NCBI RefSeq assembly: GCF_030812295.1
Contig: NZ_JAUSSK010000005.1
Coordinates: forward strand, 372,001 to 436,000
Source: Luteibacter jiangsuensis
Lineage (GTDB): Bacteria > Pseudomonadota > Gammaproteobacteria > Xanthomonadales > Rhodanobacteraceae
DNA: 64,000 nucleotides
Direction: 5' to 3'
A program made the translations under genes and the position numbers. Shown here in pieces: positions 42,322 to 51,667 of this stretch; position 1 is the stretch's first letter, and every line of letters begins with the position of its first letter. A model generated the notes under the pieces. That model worked only from the letters and a program-made list of their open reading frames with translations, was not told where the DNA came from and did not search any database.

Positions 42322-42350
42322 ACGATACGCCTGGATATGGTAGGTGTCAA
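42322..42350 (-). promoter_or_regulatory. Sigma-70 promoter of the SAM-riboswitch/metX operon
   Basis: TTGACA (42350-42345) is separated by 17 bp from TATCGT (42327-42322). Transcription would start about 7 nt downstream, near 42315, immediately before the aptamer. This places the whole riboswitch at the very 5' end of the mRNA. Confidence 0.82.
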
Positions 42351-42434
42351 CAGACGTTTAGACGTCCAGATGTCCATACTTCCATTTCTTGCGATGCATA
42401 TGTTGGATCTTGCACCGGATCCGGTGGGATATGA

Positions 42435-42505
42435 CCCTGTGGGAGCCGACTCCCACAGGGGCGGCTCTCCCGCAGGGTCGGTTCCCACAGGAGCGGCTCC
42501 CGAAA
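42435..42505. repeat. Rearranged REP remnants with a 26-nt perfect hairpin
   Basis: CCCTGTGGGAG, the loop CCGA and CTCCCACAGGG form a perfect 11-bp inverted repeat at 42435-42460. It is followed by further CTCCC, GGGTCGGTTCCCACAGG and GCGGCTCCC pieces. These are fragments of the REP ends shuffled together. They lie between the metX leader and the cysteine synthase gene; the rest of the gap (42361-42434, 42506-42546) shows nothing I can name. Confidence 0.75.
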
Positions 42506-42546
42506 GGGTGGACCAGCGCCCGGGCCGGACGGGTTAACATCCGGCC

Positions 42547-43560
42547 ATGCCTATCCGGACCTCCTTCGCCGCCGCCGTCGGCCAGACGCCGCTCCTTCGC
42601 CTGCGCCATGCATCGGAGGCCACCGGCTGCGAGATCCTGGCCAAGGCCGAGTTCCTGAACCCGGGCGGCTCGGTGAAGGACCGCACCGCCCTGGGCCTGC
42701 TCGACGATGCCGAACGCCGTGGCCTGGTCCGTCCCGGCTGTGTCCTGGTGGAGGGCACGGCCGGCAATACCGGCATCGGCCTGGCCCTGCTCGGAGCCAG
42801 CCGGGGTCACCGCACGCTGATCGTCATGCCCGAGACCCAGAGCCGGGAGAAGATCGACGCCTTGCGGGTCACCGGCGCCGAAGTGCGACTGGTACCCGCC
42901 GCTCCCTTCAAGGACCCAGGGCACTACGTGCACGTCGCCCGGGCCTTGGCCGGGAAGATGAACGAGCAAGAGCCCGGCAGCGCGTGGTTCGCCAACCAGT
43001 TCGACAACACGGCCAACCGTGACTGGCACGAGGCCCATACGGGGCCCGAGATCTGGGAGCAAACCGGCGGCAAGGTGGACGGCTTCGTCTGCGCCGCGGG
43101 TACGGGCGGCACCCTGGCCGGCGTGGGCCGCGCCCTGAAGGCCCGGCGGCCGGATATCCGCATCGCCCTGGCCGATCCCGGCGGTTCGGCGCTGGCGGCT
43201 TTCGTCAACACCGGCGAGCTGGCCGCCGAAGGCACCTCGATCAGCGAGGGCATCGGCAGCAGCCGGATCACGGCCAACTTCGCCGACGCCCCGGTCGACC
43301 TGGCCTGGACGATCCCGGATGCCGAGTCCGTCCCGGTCCTGCACGACCTGCTCCAGCGCGAGGGCTACTGCGTGGGCGGCTCCAGTGGCGTCAACGTGGC
43401 TGGCGCGCTGCGCCTGGCCCGGGAGCTCGGGCCCGGCCACACCATCGTCACCGTGCTCTGCGACGGCGGCATGCGCTACCAGGCCAAGCTGTTCAATCCG
43501 TCCTTCCTGCGCGGCAAGGGCATCCCGGTACCCGAATGGCTGGACCGGGCGTTCCCCTAG
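42547..43560 (+). CDS. Cysteine synthase family PLP enzyme (CysK/CysM-like)
   Basis: This 337-residue protein begins with the O-acetylserine sulfhydrylase core: VGQTPLLRL, then NPGGSVKDRTALGLL with the PLP Lys, GTAGNTGIGLALLGASRGH for PLP-phosphate binding and GTGGTLAGVGRALK. It forms cysteine from O-acetylserine and sulfide, or cystathionine or S-sulfocysteine in relatives. It is somewhat longer than CysK (about 310) and has a distinct C-terminal segment (MRYQAKLFNPSFLRGKGIPVPEWLDRAF) seen in a separate clade of cysteine synthases. It lies divergently from the metX operon, consistent with sulfur assimilation. Confidence 0.86.
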   Translation: MPIRTSFAAAVGQTPLLRLRHASEATGCEILAKAEFLNPGGSVKDRTALGLLDDAERRGLVRPGCVLVEGTAGNTGIGLALLGASRGHRTLIVMPETQSREKIDALRVTGAEVRLVPAAPFKDPGHYVHVARALAGKMNEQEPGSAWFANQFDNTANRDWHEAHTGPEIWEQTGGKVDGFVCAAGTGGTLAGVGRALKARRPDIRIALADPGGSALAAFVNTGELAAEGTSISEGIGSSRITANFADAPVDLAWTIPDAESVPVLHDLLQREGYCVGGSSGVNVAGALRLARELGPGHTIVTVLCDGGMRYQAKLFNPSFLRGKGIPVPEWLDRAFP

Positions 43561-43585
43561 CCCGGGCTTCCCCAACCTTCCCTGA

Positions 43586-43591
43586 TAGAAT
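43586..43591 (+). promoter_or_regulatory. Candidate -10 element for prfC
   Basis: TAGAAT lies 33 bp upstream of the prfC ATG and is followed by AGGGGG, a pattern also seen before other genes in this window. No clear -35 is visible. Confidence 0.4.
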
Positions 43592-43624
43592 AGGGGGTTA
43601 GCCAGAATCAGCGACCCGAGAACG

Positions 43625-45226
43625 ATGTCCTCACACCTCACCGAAACCCGCCGTCGGCGCAGCTTCGCCATCGTCAGTCACCCCGACGCCGGCAAGACCA
43701 CGTTGACCGAAAAGCTCCTCCTGTTCGGCGGTGCCATCCAGATGGCCGGTTCGGTGAAGAGCCGCAAGGCCGCGCGCCACGCCACCTCGGACTGGATGGC
43801 GCTGGAAAAGGAACGCGGCATCTCGGTCACCTCGTCGGTGATGCAGTTCCCGTACAACGACGCCATCGTCAACCTGCTGGACACCCCGGGCCATGCCGAC
43901 TTCTCCGAGGACACGTACCGCGTGCTCACGGCGGTCGACTCGGCCTTGATGGTCATCGACTGCGCCAAGGGCGTCGAGGAACGCACGATCAAGCTGATGG
44001 AAGTCTGCCGGCTGCGCGACACGCCGATCATGACCTTCATCAACAAGCTGGACCGCGAAGGCCGCCCGCCGATCGAGCTGCTCGACGAGGTCGAATCGGT
44101 GCTCGGCATCGCCTGCGCGCCTCTCACCTGGCCCATCGGCATGGGTTCACGCCTGAAAGGCGTCTACCACGTGCTGCTGGACGAAGTGCATGTATTCGAG
44201 CCGGGCAAGAACTTCACCCGCCAGGATTCCACCATCTTCAAGGGCCTCGATCATCCGGACCTCGCTGGCCGCATCGGCCAGGCCGCGCTGGATGAACTGC
44301 GTGACGAACTCGAGCTCGTGCTGGGCGCGTCCAACCCGTTCGACATCGACGCCTATCTCGCCGGCAAGCAGACCCCTGTGTTCTTCGGCTCCGCCGTGAA
44401 CAACTTCGGCGTGCAACTGCTGCTCGATTTCTTCGTCGAGCATGCGCCGTCGCCGCGATCGCGCGAAACCCTCACGCGCGAAGTGAAACCCGAGGAAGAA
44501 AAACTCACGGGCTTCGTATTCAAGATCCAGGCGAACATGGACCCCGCGCATCGCGACCGCGTGGCGTTCATGCGCGTTTGCTCGGGCACCTATACCGCCG
44601 GAATGAAGATGCAGCAGACGCGCACGGGCAAGGAAGTGCGCATCGCCAACGCGCTTACATTCATGGCTTCCGACCGCGAGATCGTCGAGCGCGCCTTTCC
44701 CGGCGATGTCATCGGCCTGCACAACCACGGCACGATCACCATTGGCGACACCTTCACCGAAGGCGAACCGCTCTCCTTCACCGGCATCCCCAACTTCGCG
44801 CCGGAACTGTTCCGTCGCGCGCGCCTGCGCGACCCGATGAAGATGAAAGCGCTTCAAAAAGGACTGGCCCAGCTTTCGGAAGAAGGCGCCACGCAGTTCT
44901 TCCGCCCACTGATGTCCAACGACCTGATCCTCGGCGCGGTGGGTGTGCTGCAGTTCGACGTCGTGGCCTATCGCCTGAAAGACGAATACAACGTCGATGC
45001 CACGTTCGAACAGGTAGGGGTCGCCACGGCGCGCTGGATCCATTGCGACGACGCCAAGAAGCTCGAGGAATTCCGCGAGAAGAACGCCGGCAACCTCGCC
45101 ATCGATGGCGCGGGCGAACTGGTTTACCTCGCGCCGACCCGTGTCAATCTGCAGCTCGCACAGGAACGCTGGCCGGCGGTGCGCTTCTCGGCCACGCGCG
45201 AGCATGCGTCCGCGGTCGAAGTCTGA
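43625..45226 (+). CDS. prfC: Peptide chain release factor 3
   Basis: RF3 is the GTPase that recycles RF1/RF2 from the ribosome after termination. This 533-residue protein has the G1 motif [18 protein letters not shown], the class-specific [40 protein letters not shown] switch region, [16 protein letters not shown] (G3) and NKLDREGRP (G4), then the beta-barrel and C-terminal domains. The length is normal. It has a TAGAAT -10 candidate 33 bp upstream and converges with the cNMP/thioredoxin-reductase gene. Confidence 0.97.
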   Translation: MSSHLTETRRRRSFAIVSHPDAGKTTLTEKLLLFGGAIQMAGSVKSRKAARHATSDWMALEKERGISVTSSVMQFPYNDAIVNLLDTPGHADFSEDTYRVLTAVDSALMVIDCAKGVEERTIKLMEVCRLRDTPIMTFINKLDREGRPPIELLDEVESVLGIACAPLTWPIGMGSRLKGVYHVLLDEVHVFEPGKNFTRQDSTIFKGLDHPDLAGRIGQAALDELRDELELVLGASNPFDIDAYLAGKQTPVFFGSAVNNFGVQLLLDFFVEHAPSPRSRETLTREVKPEEEKLTGFVFKIQANMDPAHRDRVAFMRVCSGTYTAGMKMQQTRTGKEVRIANALTFMASDREIVERAFPGDVIGLHNHGTITIGDTFTEGEPLSFTGIPNFAPELFRRARLRDPMKMKALQKGLAQLSEEGATQFFRPLMSNDLILGAVGVLQFDVVAYRLKDEYNVDATFEQVGVATARWIHCDDAKKLEEFREKNAGNLAIDGAGELVYLAPTRVNLQLAQERWPAVRFSATREHASAVEV

Positions 45227-45251
45227 GTTCGCCGCCCGGGGAACCGGACGG

Positions 45252-46910
45252 TCAAACGGGCGACGGATTGAGGAACCGGTGGATCGCCTGCACGACCACC
45301 GAGCCCTCGCCCACGCTGGACGCCACTCGCTTGATCGAGCCCGAACGCACGTCTCCCACCGCGAACACCCCGCGCAAGGTCGTCGCGAACGGTGAAGGCG
45401 TGGCGTAGCCGTCCGCGTCGCGTCCGGTCACCACGAAGCCCTTGCGGTCGAGGTCGAGGCATCCTTCGAGCCAGCCCGTGTTCGGCTCGGCACCGATCAT
45501 CACGAACAGGCTGCCCGCCTTGATCCGCTTCTGCGTCCCGTCGGTACATTTCCAGCCCACTTCCCGCAGGTAGGCATCGCCGTCGAGGTGGTCGATCTGG
45601 CAGCGCGCGTGCAAGGTGATCCGCGGCGATTGCGCGATGCGCTGCACGAGGTAGTCCGACATGGTGGCCGCGAGGCCGTCGCCGCGCACGAGGATATGCA
45701 CGTGGGCCACCGTGCGCGCCAGGAACACCGCCGCCTGGCCCGCGCTGTTGCCGCCGCCGACCACCACCACGTCCTCCCCTGCGCAAAGCGTGGCCTCCAT
45801 CGCCGTGGCGGCGTAATGGATACCCTGGCCTTCGAACCGGTCGTAGTCCACGTGGTCGAGCTTGCGATAGCGCGCACCGGTGGCGACGACGACCGCGCGG
45901 GCGGCCACCGATGTGCCGTCGTCCAGCAAAAGGCGGTAGGGATGCCTGGAGCAATCCATGCCTTGTACCGAGCGCGCTATCGCCATGTGCGCGCCGAACT
46001 TCATCGCCTGCACCTGGGCACGGCCGGCCAGCGCCTGGCCCGAGATGCCGGTGGGAAAGCCGAGGTAGTTTTCGATCTTCGAGCTGGTACCGGCTTGCCC
46101 GCCTGGCGCAAGCGCCTCCAGCACGAGGGTGTCCAGCCCTTCGGACGCCGCGTACACCGCCGCGGCCAGGCCGGCCGGTCCCGCGCCGATCACGGCCACG
46201 TCGTGCACGTGATCGCTGTCCAGCACGATGGTGATGCCCAGCTCATCGGCCAGTTCGGAGGTGGTGGGGCAACGCATCACGCGGCGGTCCGGCATGATCA
46301 CGACCGGGCATTCCGAGGGATGCAAGCCAAAGCCATCGATCAGGTGCCGGGCATCTTCATCGATGTCGGTGTCGAGCAAGCGGTAGGGATAGCCGTTGCG
46401 GATCAGGAAGCTGCGCAGGCGCACGGTATCGGCGGCGTGAGCGGAACCGGCCAGCGTGACCCCTCCCTGCCCGCTCTGGATCAAGCCCACGCGGCGCAGG
46501 ATGAAGGCGCGCATGATGATCTCGCCGATGTCCGGCTCTCCCGAGACCAGCTTGCGGAAACTCGGCGGATCGACGCGGACCAGGCGCGTATCGGAACCGG
46601 TCCGGCCATTCACCATGATCTGCCGCTCGCTGAACAGGTCCACCTCGCCGGTGAACTGGTTCGGCCCATGGACGGTGAACACGTTTGGATGGCCGTCTTC
46701 GCCGATGTCGTAGACCTCGATGCAGCCTTCGATCACGAAGAAATAATCGATCCGCCGGTCGCCCCGCCGGAACAGGACCGTACCCGACGGAACGACCTCC
46801 TCCACCCCGTACTTCACCAGGCGCGCCGCCATCTCTTCGTTGAGGTGGGGAAACGTCTGCTCTCGCCGGTTCGTCGGGCTCGAGGGGTCGTTTTCGGAGG
46901 GGATGGCCAT
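45252..46910 (-). CDS. Cyclic-nucleotide-binding/thioredoxin-like/FAD reductase fusion lacking the CxxC
   Basis: This 552-residue protein has three parts. Residues about 15-140 are a cNMP-binding domain (FRRGDRRIDYFFVIEGCIEVYDIG, FTGEVDLFSERQIMVNGRT). Residues about 160-225 are a thioredoxin-like segment (LRSFLIRNGYPYRLLDTDID). The rest is a TrxR-type FAD/NAD(P) oxidoreductase (VAVIGAGPAGLAAAVYAASEG, VVVVGGGNSAGQAAVFLAR, GVFAVGDVR). At the place where TrxR has CATC, residues 367-370 read AATA, so the usual redox-active disulfide is absent. Electron acceptor unknown. ATG 46910 is used because upstream sequence overlaps the divergent CPBP gene. The fusion suggests a reductase gated by a nucleotide or lipid signal. 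Confidence 0.88.
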   Translation of the reverse strand: MAIPSENDPSSPTNRREQTFPHLNEEMAARLVKYGVEEVVPSGTVLFRRGDRRIDYFFVIEGCIEVYDIGEDGHPNVFTVHGPNQFTGEVDLFSERQIMVNGRTGSDTRLVRVDPPSFRKLVSGEPDIGEIIMRAFILRRVGLIQSGQGGVTLAGSAHAADTVRLRSFLIRNGYPYRLLDTDIDEDARHLIDGFGLHPSECPVVIMPDRRVMRCPTTSELADELGITIVLDSDHVHDVAVIGAGPAGLAAAVYAASEGLDTLVLEALAPGGQAGTSSKIENYLGFPTGISGQALAGRAQVQAMKFGAHMAIARSVQGMDCSRHPYRLLLDDGTSVAARAVVVATGARYRKLDHVDYDRFEGQGIHYAATAMEATLCAGEDVVVVGGGNSAGQAAVFLARTVAHVHILVRGDGLAATMSDYLVQRIAQSPRITLHARCQIDHLDGDAYLREVGWKCTDGTQKRIKAGSLFVMIGAEPNTGWLEGCLDLDRKGFVVTGRDADGYATPSPFATTLRGVFAVGDVRSGSIKRVASSVGEGSVVVQAIHRFLNPSPV

Positions 46911-47037
46911 CGCTTGATTTCCAGGTCCGGGCGTACCCGCCCATGGCCGCGACCTTAATGGAAGCGGCGTTGCACTATCTTGTATCGGAGCACCATCATG
47001 CCTGCGTAGACTGCGTGCGCAAGCCCCTCTACGCGAG

Positions 47038-47949
47038 ATGCCCATGTCAGCCGAGCCAACTGTCGCGACCCGCCCAGCACTGCCCTTGCGCCTGCTCCGC
47101 TCACCCCTGGGGCGGATCGTGGCCTTCTCCGCGACGGCCTTCCTCATTGGCGTCGTCATCGCCCGGATCTACGACGGCCTCGGCCTGCCCAAGGGCGCCA
47201 TACCCTTCAGCGACGTCACGCCGCTCATCGAACTATTCCGGCTGGCCCCGGTGGTGCTGGCCTACTGGTTGCTGGTCCGGATCATTGAAAACCGCAGGAT
47301 CGACGAGCTCGCTCCGCGCAAGGCCGTACCTCATGTGCTCCTCGGCATCGCCGGCGGCACCGCGCTCTTTTCGCTCGTCGTGGGCGCCCTGTGGGCCCTC
47401 GGGGCATTCGTGGTCGACGGGGTGAACCACGATGTGCCTTGGCTGGGCCCGGTCCTGGTGCTTGGCGTCGGCGCCGGGGTCGGCGAGGAGATCGTCAGCC
47501 GCGGCGTGATCTTCCGCATCGTGGAGGAAGGCCTGGGTACGTGGGCGGCCTTGCTGTTCTCGGCTGCGGTGTTCGGCGGCCTGCACGCGTGGAACCCCAA
47601 TGCCACCGCGTGGAGCGCGCTCGCCATCGCCATCGAGGCGGGGTTGCTTTTCGGCTTGCTGTACCACGTGACCCGGTCGCTATGGGTTTGCATGGGCATG
47701 CACGCTGCCTGGAACGTGGCGCAGGGCCCCGTCTACGGCATCCCCGTGTCCGGCTTCGAACAGCACGGCCTCCTTGCCTCGCACATGCGCGGGCCCGACT
47801 GGCTCACCGGCGGGGCGTTCGGCGCCGAAGCATCCGTGGTGGCGCTGGGCCTGTGTTCGGTCGTCACGGCGGGCTGCCTGGCGATCGCCCTGCGCCGTGG
47901 CACACTGGTTCCACCACCGTGGCGCCGAAATCGTGCGCAATCCGCCTGA
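47038..47949 (+). CDS. CPBP-family intramembrane metalloprotease
   Basis: This is a 303-residue polytopic protein with about eight hydrophobic segments. The CPBP/Rce1 signature is present: EEIVSRGVIFRI (EExxxR), a second His motif in SAAVFGGLHAWNP and a third, HAAWN, in the GMHAAWNVAQG segment. These form the zinc-type active site of CAAX-prenyl-protease-like enzymes, which in bacteria often cleave or regulate membrane and secreted peptides. The start is ATG 47038 (ATG 47044 is nearby). It is divergent from the cNMP-reductase gene by 127 bp. No substrate peptide gene is evident next to it. Confidence 0.85.
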   Translation: MPMSAEPTVATRPALPLRLLRSPLGRIVAFSATAFLIGVVIARIYDGLGLPKGAIPFSDVTPLIELFRLAPVVLAYWLLVRIIENRRIDELAPRKAVPHVLLGIAGGTALFSLVVGALWALGAFVVDGVNHDVPWLGPVLVLGVGAGVGEEIVSRGVIFRIVEEGLGTWAALLFSAAVFGGLHAWNPNATAWSALAIAIEAGLLFGLLYHVTRSLWVCMGMHAAWNVAQGPVYGIPVSGFEQHGLLASHMRGPDWLTGGAFGAEASVVALGLCSVVTAGCLAIALRRGTLVPPPWRRNRAQSA

Positions 47950-48012
47950 GCCATTTCGGTAACGTGGTGATCCGGGGCGCGACGCCCCTTCCCGTCCTCA
48001 TTGGGCTGTCAC

Positions 48013-51000
48013 ATGCCTTCGACTGAAAAGAAGTACTCCTGGCTGGCCAACCAGCCTCTCCAGCGCAAGATCGTGCTCGCCATCGGCATGCTGCTGATCC
48101 TCTTCGTGGCGGTCGGCATCAGCAACCTCGTCTCGCTGGGCCGTGAGGACGACTCGCGCGAATGGTCTTCACATACGTATCTAGTGCTGCTCACGCTGGC
48201 GGAAGTGAGCGACGATGCGCAGACCCGCCAGGCGGGCGCGCGCGGCTACATGCTCAACCAATCGGAGGACGAGTACGCCGACTTCGAGGCCGCCGATCGC
48301 GACCTCGATCGCAGCTTGGCGGGCCTGCGCGGACTCACCGCGGACAACCCCCTGCAGCAGTCGCGCATCGACCGCTTGCAGGAGATGCTCGACCGCTGGA
48401 AAAGGGAGGTGCTGACGATCGGCCTCGAGCCCATGCGGGCCATCGGCGATGCCGCGACACCGGAAGGCGTCGCCGCGCGCGAGGCCATCCGCCGGGGCTA
48501 CTTCGTGCAGCGCACCGTCTTGATGGACGATATCCGCAAGCACATCCGTGAAATGGCGGAGACCGAACGCGCCCTGCTGGCCAAGCGCAACGCCGAGCTC
48601 GACGCGGAGGTGAAAGCCATCCGGTACGTGGATATCGCCTCGCTCGCCCTCTGCGTGCTCATCGGTGGCATCGTGATCGTCATGACGTTCCGCCTCATCA
48701 CGCGGCCGATCGTGCGCATGACGGGGCTCATGACGCGATTGTCGAACCACGACCATTCGATCGAGGTGCGCCAGCTCGAACGCAAGGACGAGATCGGCGA
48801 GATGGCCCGCGCCCTGCAGGTCTTCAAGGAAATGGCGATCGAGACGGCCGGGCAGACGTGGTTGAAGTCGACCGCCACGAACATCTCCAACCGGCTCCAG
48901 GCCGCCACCTCCTACCGCGACTTCGCCGACACGCTGCTCTCCGAACTGGTGCCGAACCTGAAGTCCGGGCTGGGCGTGTTCTACGTCTTCCGCGAAGAAA
49001 CCGGCCGGCTCGAACTGCTCGGCAGCTACGGATACAAGCAGCGTCGCCACGTCACCGCCGACTACGCCCTCGGCGAGGGGCTGGTCGGGCAGGCGGCCAT
49101 CGAACGGCGCACCATCGTCCTGCAGGACGTCCCCGACGATTACACGCGCATCCATTCCGGCAGCGGGGAGGCGCCACCACGCAGCGTCGTGGTCGTTCCC
49201 GTCCTACTGCGAGACACCCTGCTCGGCGTTCTGGAGATCGCCAGCTTCACCCACCTCACCGACGTGCAGGAGCGCCTGCTCGATGAGTTGACGCCCATTG
49301 TCGCGCTATCGCTGGAGAATCTCGCCCGCACCCTGCGCACCCGCGCCCTGCTCGAACAGACGCAAAGCCAGGCCGACGAGCTGCGGGCTTCCGAGGAAGC
49401 GTTGCGCCGCCAGCAGGAAGACTTGCGCAGCACCAACGAAGAACTGAAAGCCAAGACCGCCGAGTTGCTGGAGCAGTCGCAGCGGCTGGTCGCCTCGGAA
49501 GAGGAACTGCGCGTGCAGACCGAGGAATTGCACGCCTCGAACGAAGAATTGCGCGAAAAGAGCATCACGCTGAACCAGCAGAAGGAGGCGCTCGAAGCAC
49601 TTCAGCGAGAGACCCAGGAAAAGGCCGAGGAACTGGCGCGCGCGAGCCAGTACAAGTCCGAGTTCCTGGCCAACATGTCGCACGAACTGCGTACGCCACT
49701 GAACAGCCTGCTGATCCTTTCGCGCAGCCTGGCCGACAACGACGAGGAGAACCTCAACGCCGAACAGGTCGAATCCGCACGGATCATCCATGACGCAGGG
49801 TCCAACCTGCTGCGCCTGATCAACGACATCCTCGACCTCTCCAAGGTCGAGGCTGGAAAGATGGAACTGGTGGTGGAACCACTCCCCCTGGCCGACCTGG
49901 CGCGCACCCTGGGGCGTACCTTCAACCACGTGGCCCAGGAGAAGAAACTCGATTTCGAGATCCACCTCGATCCCCGTCTTCCGGCCACGATACGTACCGA
50001 CGGCGGCAAGCTGGAGCAAGTGGTGAACAACCTGCTCAGCAACGCGTTCAAGTTCACCGCCAGCGGCCGTGTCGGTGTGACTATCTCGCGGCCAGCCGCG
50101 GATGCCCGCCTTCCCGATGGGCTCGACGCCGCGCGGGCGATCGCCATCATCGTGACGGATTCGGGTATCGGCATTCCCCGGGACAAGTTCCAACGCGTCT
50201 TCCACGCCTTCGAACAGGTCGACGCCAGCACCAGTCGCCAGTTCGGCGGCACGGGGCTTGGTCTGGCCATTTCGCGGCGTATCGCCATGCTGCTCGGCGG
50301 TGACATCTCACTGCGCAGCACACCCGGCGAAGGCAGCACCTTCACGATCCACCTGCCCGAGGAGGCGCCGGAAGGCGACGGCCGTCCGGAACCCATTCCC
50401 CTGCAGCAAGCCGCAGCGGAGGCCACGCTACCGCTATCACCCGGCCTGCTCGCCGAGACGATCGAAGACGACCGCGATTCGTTGAATCCCGGCGACACCG
50501 CCATCCTCGTCGTCGAGGACGATCCTGCCTTTGCACGTATCCTGGCGGCGATGATCCACCGCAAGGGCCATCGCGTGCTCGCCGCGGCCGACGGCGAGTC
50601 GGGACTCGCCCTGGCCAAGCGCTATCGCCCAACCGGTATCCTGCTCGACGTGATGTTGCCGGGCATGGATGGCTGGACGGTGATCGAACGGCTGAAAGCC
50701 GAAGCCGCCACGCGGCACATACCTGTGCATTTCATCTCGGCCACGGACGACGCCACGCGCGGACTGGAGTTGGGTGCCGTGGGATTCCTCACCAAGCCCG
50801 TCAGCCGGGAATCGATCACGGCGGCCTTCGAACGCCTCCTGCACTTCGCCGAGGGCCGCACGCGTCACCTCCTCGTCGTGGACGACGACGCCAGCGCCCG
50901 TGCCGCCGTGCGCAGCCTGCTCAAGGATGATTCCGTCCTTATCGAGGAAGCGGCCTCCGGTGAGGAAGCGCTCGCGATGACCGCGGAAAAGCCGTTCGAT

Positions 51001-51666
51001 TGCATCGTCCTCGATCTTGGATTGCCACACATGACCGGCTTCGAGTTCCTCGAGCGGCTGTCGCAAGCGGGGTATACGCCACCCGTAGTGGTGTATTCAG
51101 GGCGCGACCTCTCGCGCGAAGAGAGCATGCGCATCCGCCAGTACACCGACAGCATCGTCGTCAAGGGCGCCCGCTCGCCGGAGCGCCTGCTCGACGAAGT
51201 GAGCCTGTTCCTGCACTCGATCCGCCACGGTGGAGGGGTGCGTGCCGAGGCATCGGCCACGGCGGACGGCCTGGAGGACGGCGACCTGCGCGGCCACCGC
51301 CTTCTCCTTGTCGACGACGACATGCGCAACCTGTTCGCGCTATCCAAGGTGTTGCGTGCGAAAGGCATGGACGTGGTGATGGCCCAGGATGGACGGAAGG
51401 CTCTCGACACGCTGGACAAGGACCCCACCATCGAGCTCGTGCTGATGGACATCATGATGCCGGTGATGGATGGATACGAGACCATGCGGTCCATCAGGGC
51501 GAAACCGGCGCTGGCACAGGTGCCGATCATCGCCCTCACCGCCAAGGCCATGCGCGGCGACCGCGAGAAATGCCTCGAAGCGGGTGCCAACGATTACCTT
51601 TCCAAGCCGATCGACGTCGACCGCCTGTTGTCGATGATCCGCGTATGGCTGCCGGCGCGGGTCTGA
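48013..51666 (+). CDS. Hybrid sensor histidine kinase: CHASE3, HAMP, GAF, coiled coil, HisKA/HATPase, three receivers
   Basis: This 1217-residue protein has an N-terminal helix (LAIGMLLILFVAVGISNLV), a CHASE3-like helical sensor, a second helix (IASLALCVLIGGIVIVMTF), HAMP, GAF and a long Glu/Gln-rich coiled coil. Then come HisKA with His557 (NMSHELRTPLNSLL), an HATPase domain and three receivers with Asp879, Asp1001 and Asp1146. The middle receiver has a Ser in place of the usual Thr (VVYSGRD). Such enzymes feed phosphate through several receivers. The next gene begins 1 bp after its stop. CheR, CheB and a GGDEF protein follow, so this is the probable sensor of that signalling unit. ATG 48013 is preferred to TTG 48001. 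Confidence 0.92.
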   Translation: MPSTEKKYSWLANQPLQRKIVLAIGMLLILFVAVGISNLVSLGREDDSREWSSHTYLVLLTLAEVSDDAQTRQAGARGYMLNQSEDEYADFEAADRDLDRSLAGLRGLTADNPLQQSRIDRLQEMLDRWKREVLTIGLEPMRAIGDAATPEGVAAREAIRRGYFVQRTVLMDDIRKHIREMAETERALLAKRNAELDAEVKAIRYVDIASLALCVLIGGIVIVMTFRLITRPIVRMTGLMTRLSNHDHSIEVRQLERKDEIGEMARALQVFKEMAIETAGQTWLKSTATNISNRLQAATSYRDFADTLLSELVPNLKSGLGVFYVFREETGRLELLGSYGYKQRRHVTADYALGEGLVGQAAIERRTIVLQDVPDDYTRIHSGSGEAPPRSVVVVPVLLRDTLLGVLEIASFTHLTDVQERLLDELTPIVALSLENLARTLRTRALLEQTQSQADELRASEEALRRQQEDLRSTNEELKAKTAELLEQSQRLVASEEELRVQTEELHASNEELREKSITLNQQKEALEALQRETQEKAEELARASQYKSEFLANMSHELRTPLNSLLILSRSLADNDEENLNAEQVESARIIHDAGSNLLRLINDILDLSKVEAGKMELVVEPLPLADLARTLGRTFNHVAQEKKLDFEIHLDPRLPATIRTDGGKLEQVVNNLLSNAFKFTASGRVGVTISRPAADARLPDGLDAARAIAIIVTDSGIGIPRDKFQRVFHAFEQVDASTSRQFGGTGLGLAISRRIAMLLGGDISLRSTPGEGSTFTIHLPEEAPEGDGRPEPIPLQQAAAEATLPLSPGLLAETIEDDRDSLNPGDTAILVVEDDPAFARILAAMIHRKGHRVLAAADGESGLALAKRYRPTGILLDVMLPGMDGWTVIERLKAEAATRHIPVHFISATDDATRGLELGAVGFLTKPVSRESITAAFERLLHFAEGRTRHLLVVDDDASARAAVRSLLKDDSVLIEEAASGEEALAMTAEKPFDCIVLDLGLPHMTGFEFLERLSQAGYTPPVVVYSGRDLSREESMRIRQYTDSIVVKGARSPERLLDEVSLFLHSIRHGGGVRAEASATADGLEDGDLRGHRLLLVDDDMRNLFALSKVLRAKGMDVVMAQDGRKALDTLDKDPTIELVLMDIMMPVMDGYETMRSIRAKPALAQVPIIALTAKAMRGDREKCLEAGANDYLSKPIDVDRLLSMIRVWLPARV

Positions 51667-51667
51667 C

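Noticed and set aside
42358-43671. 437-residue frame antisense to the cysteine synthase gene
   Set aside because: The plus-strand gene has the full PLP enzyme signature; the antisense frame shows no domain and runs into REP fragments.
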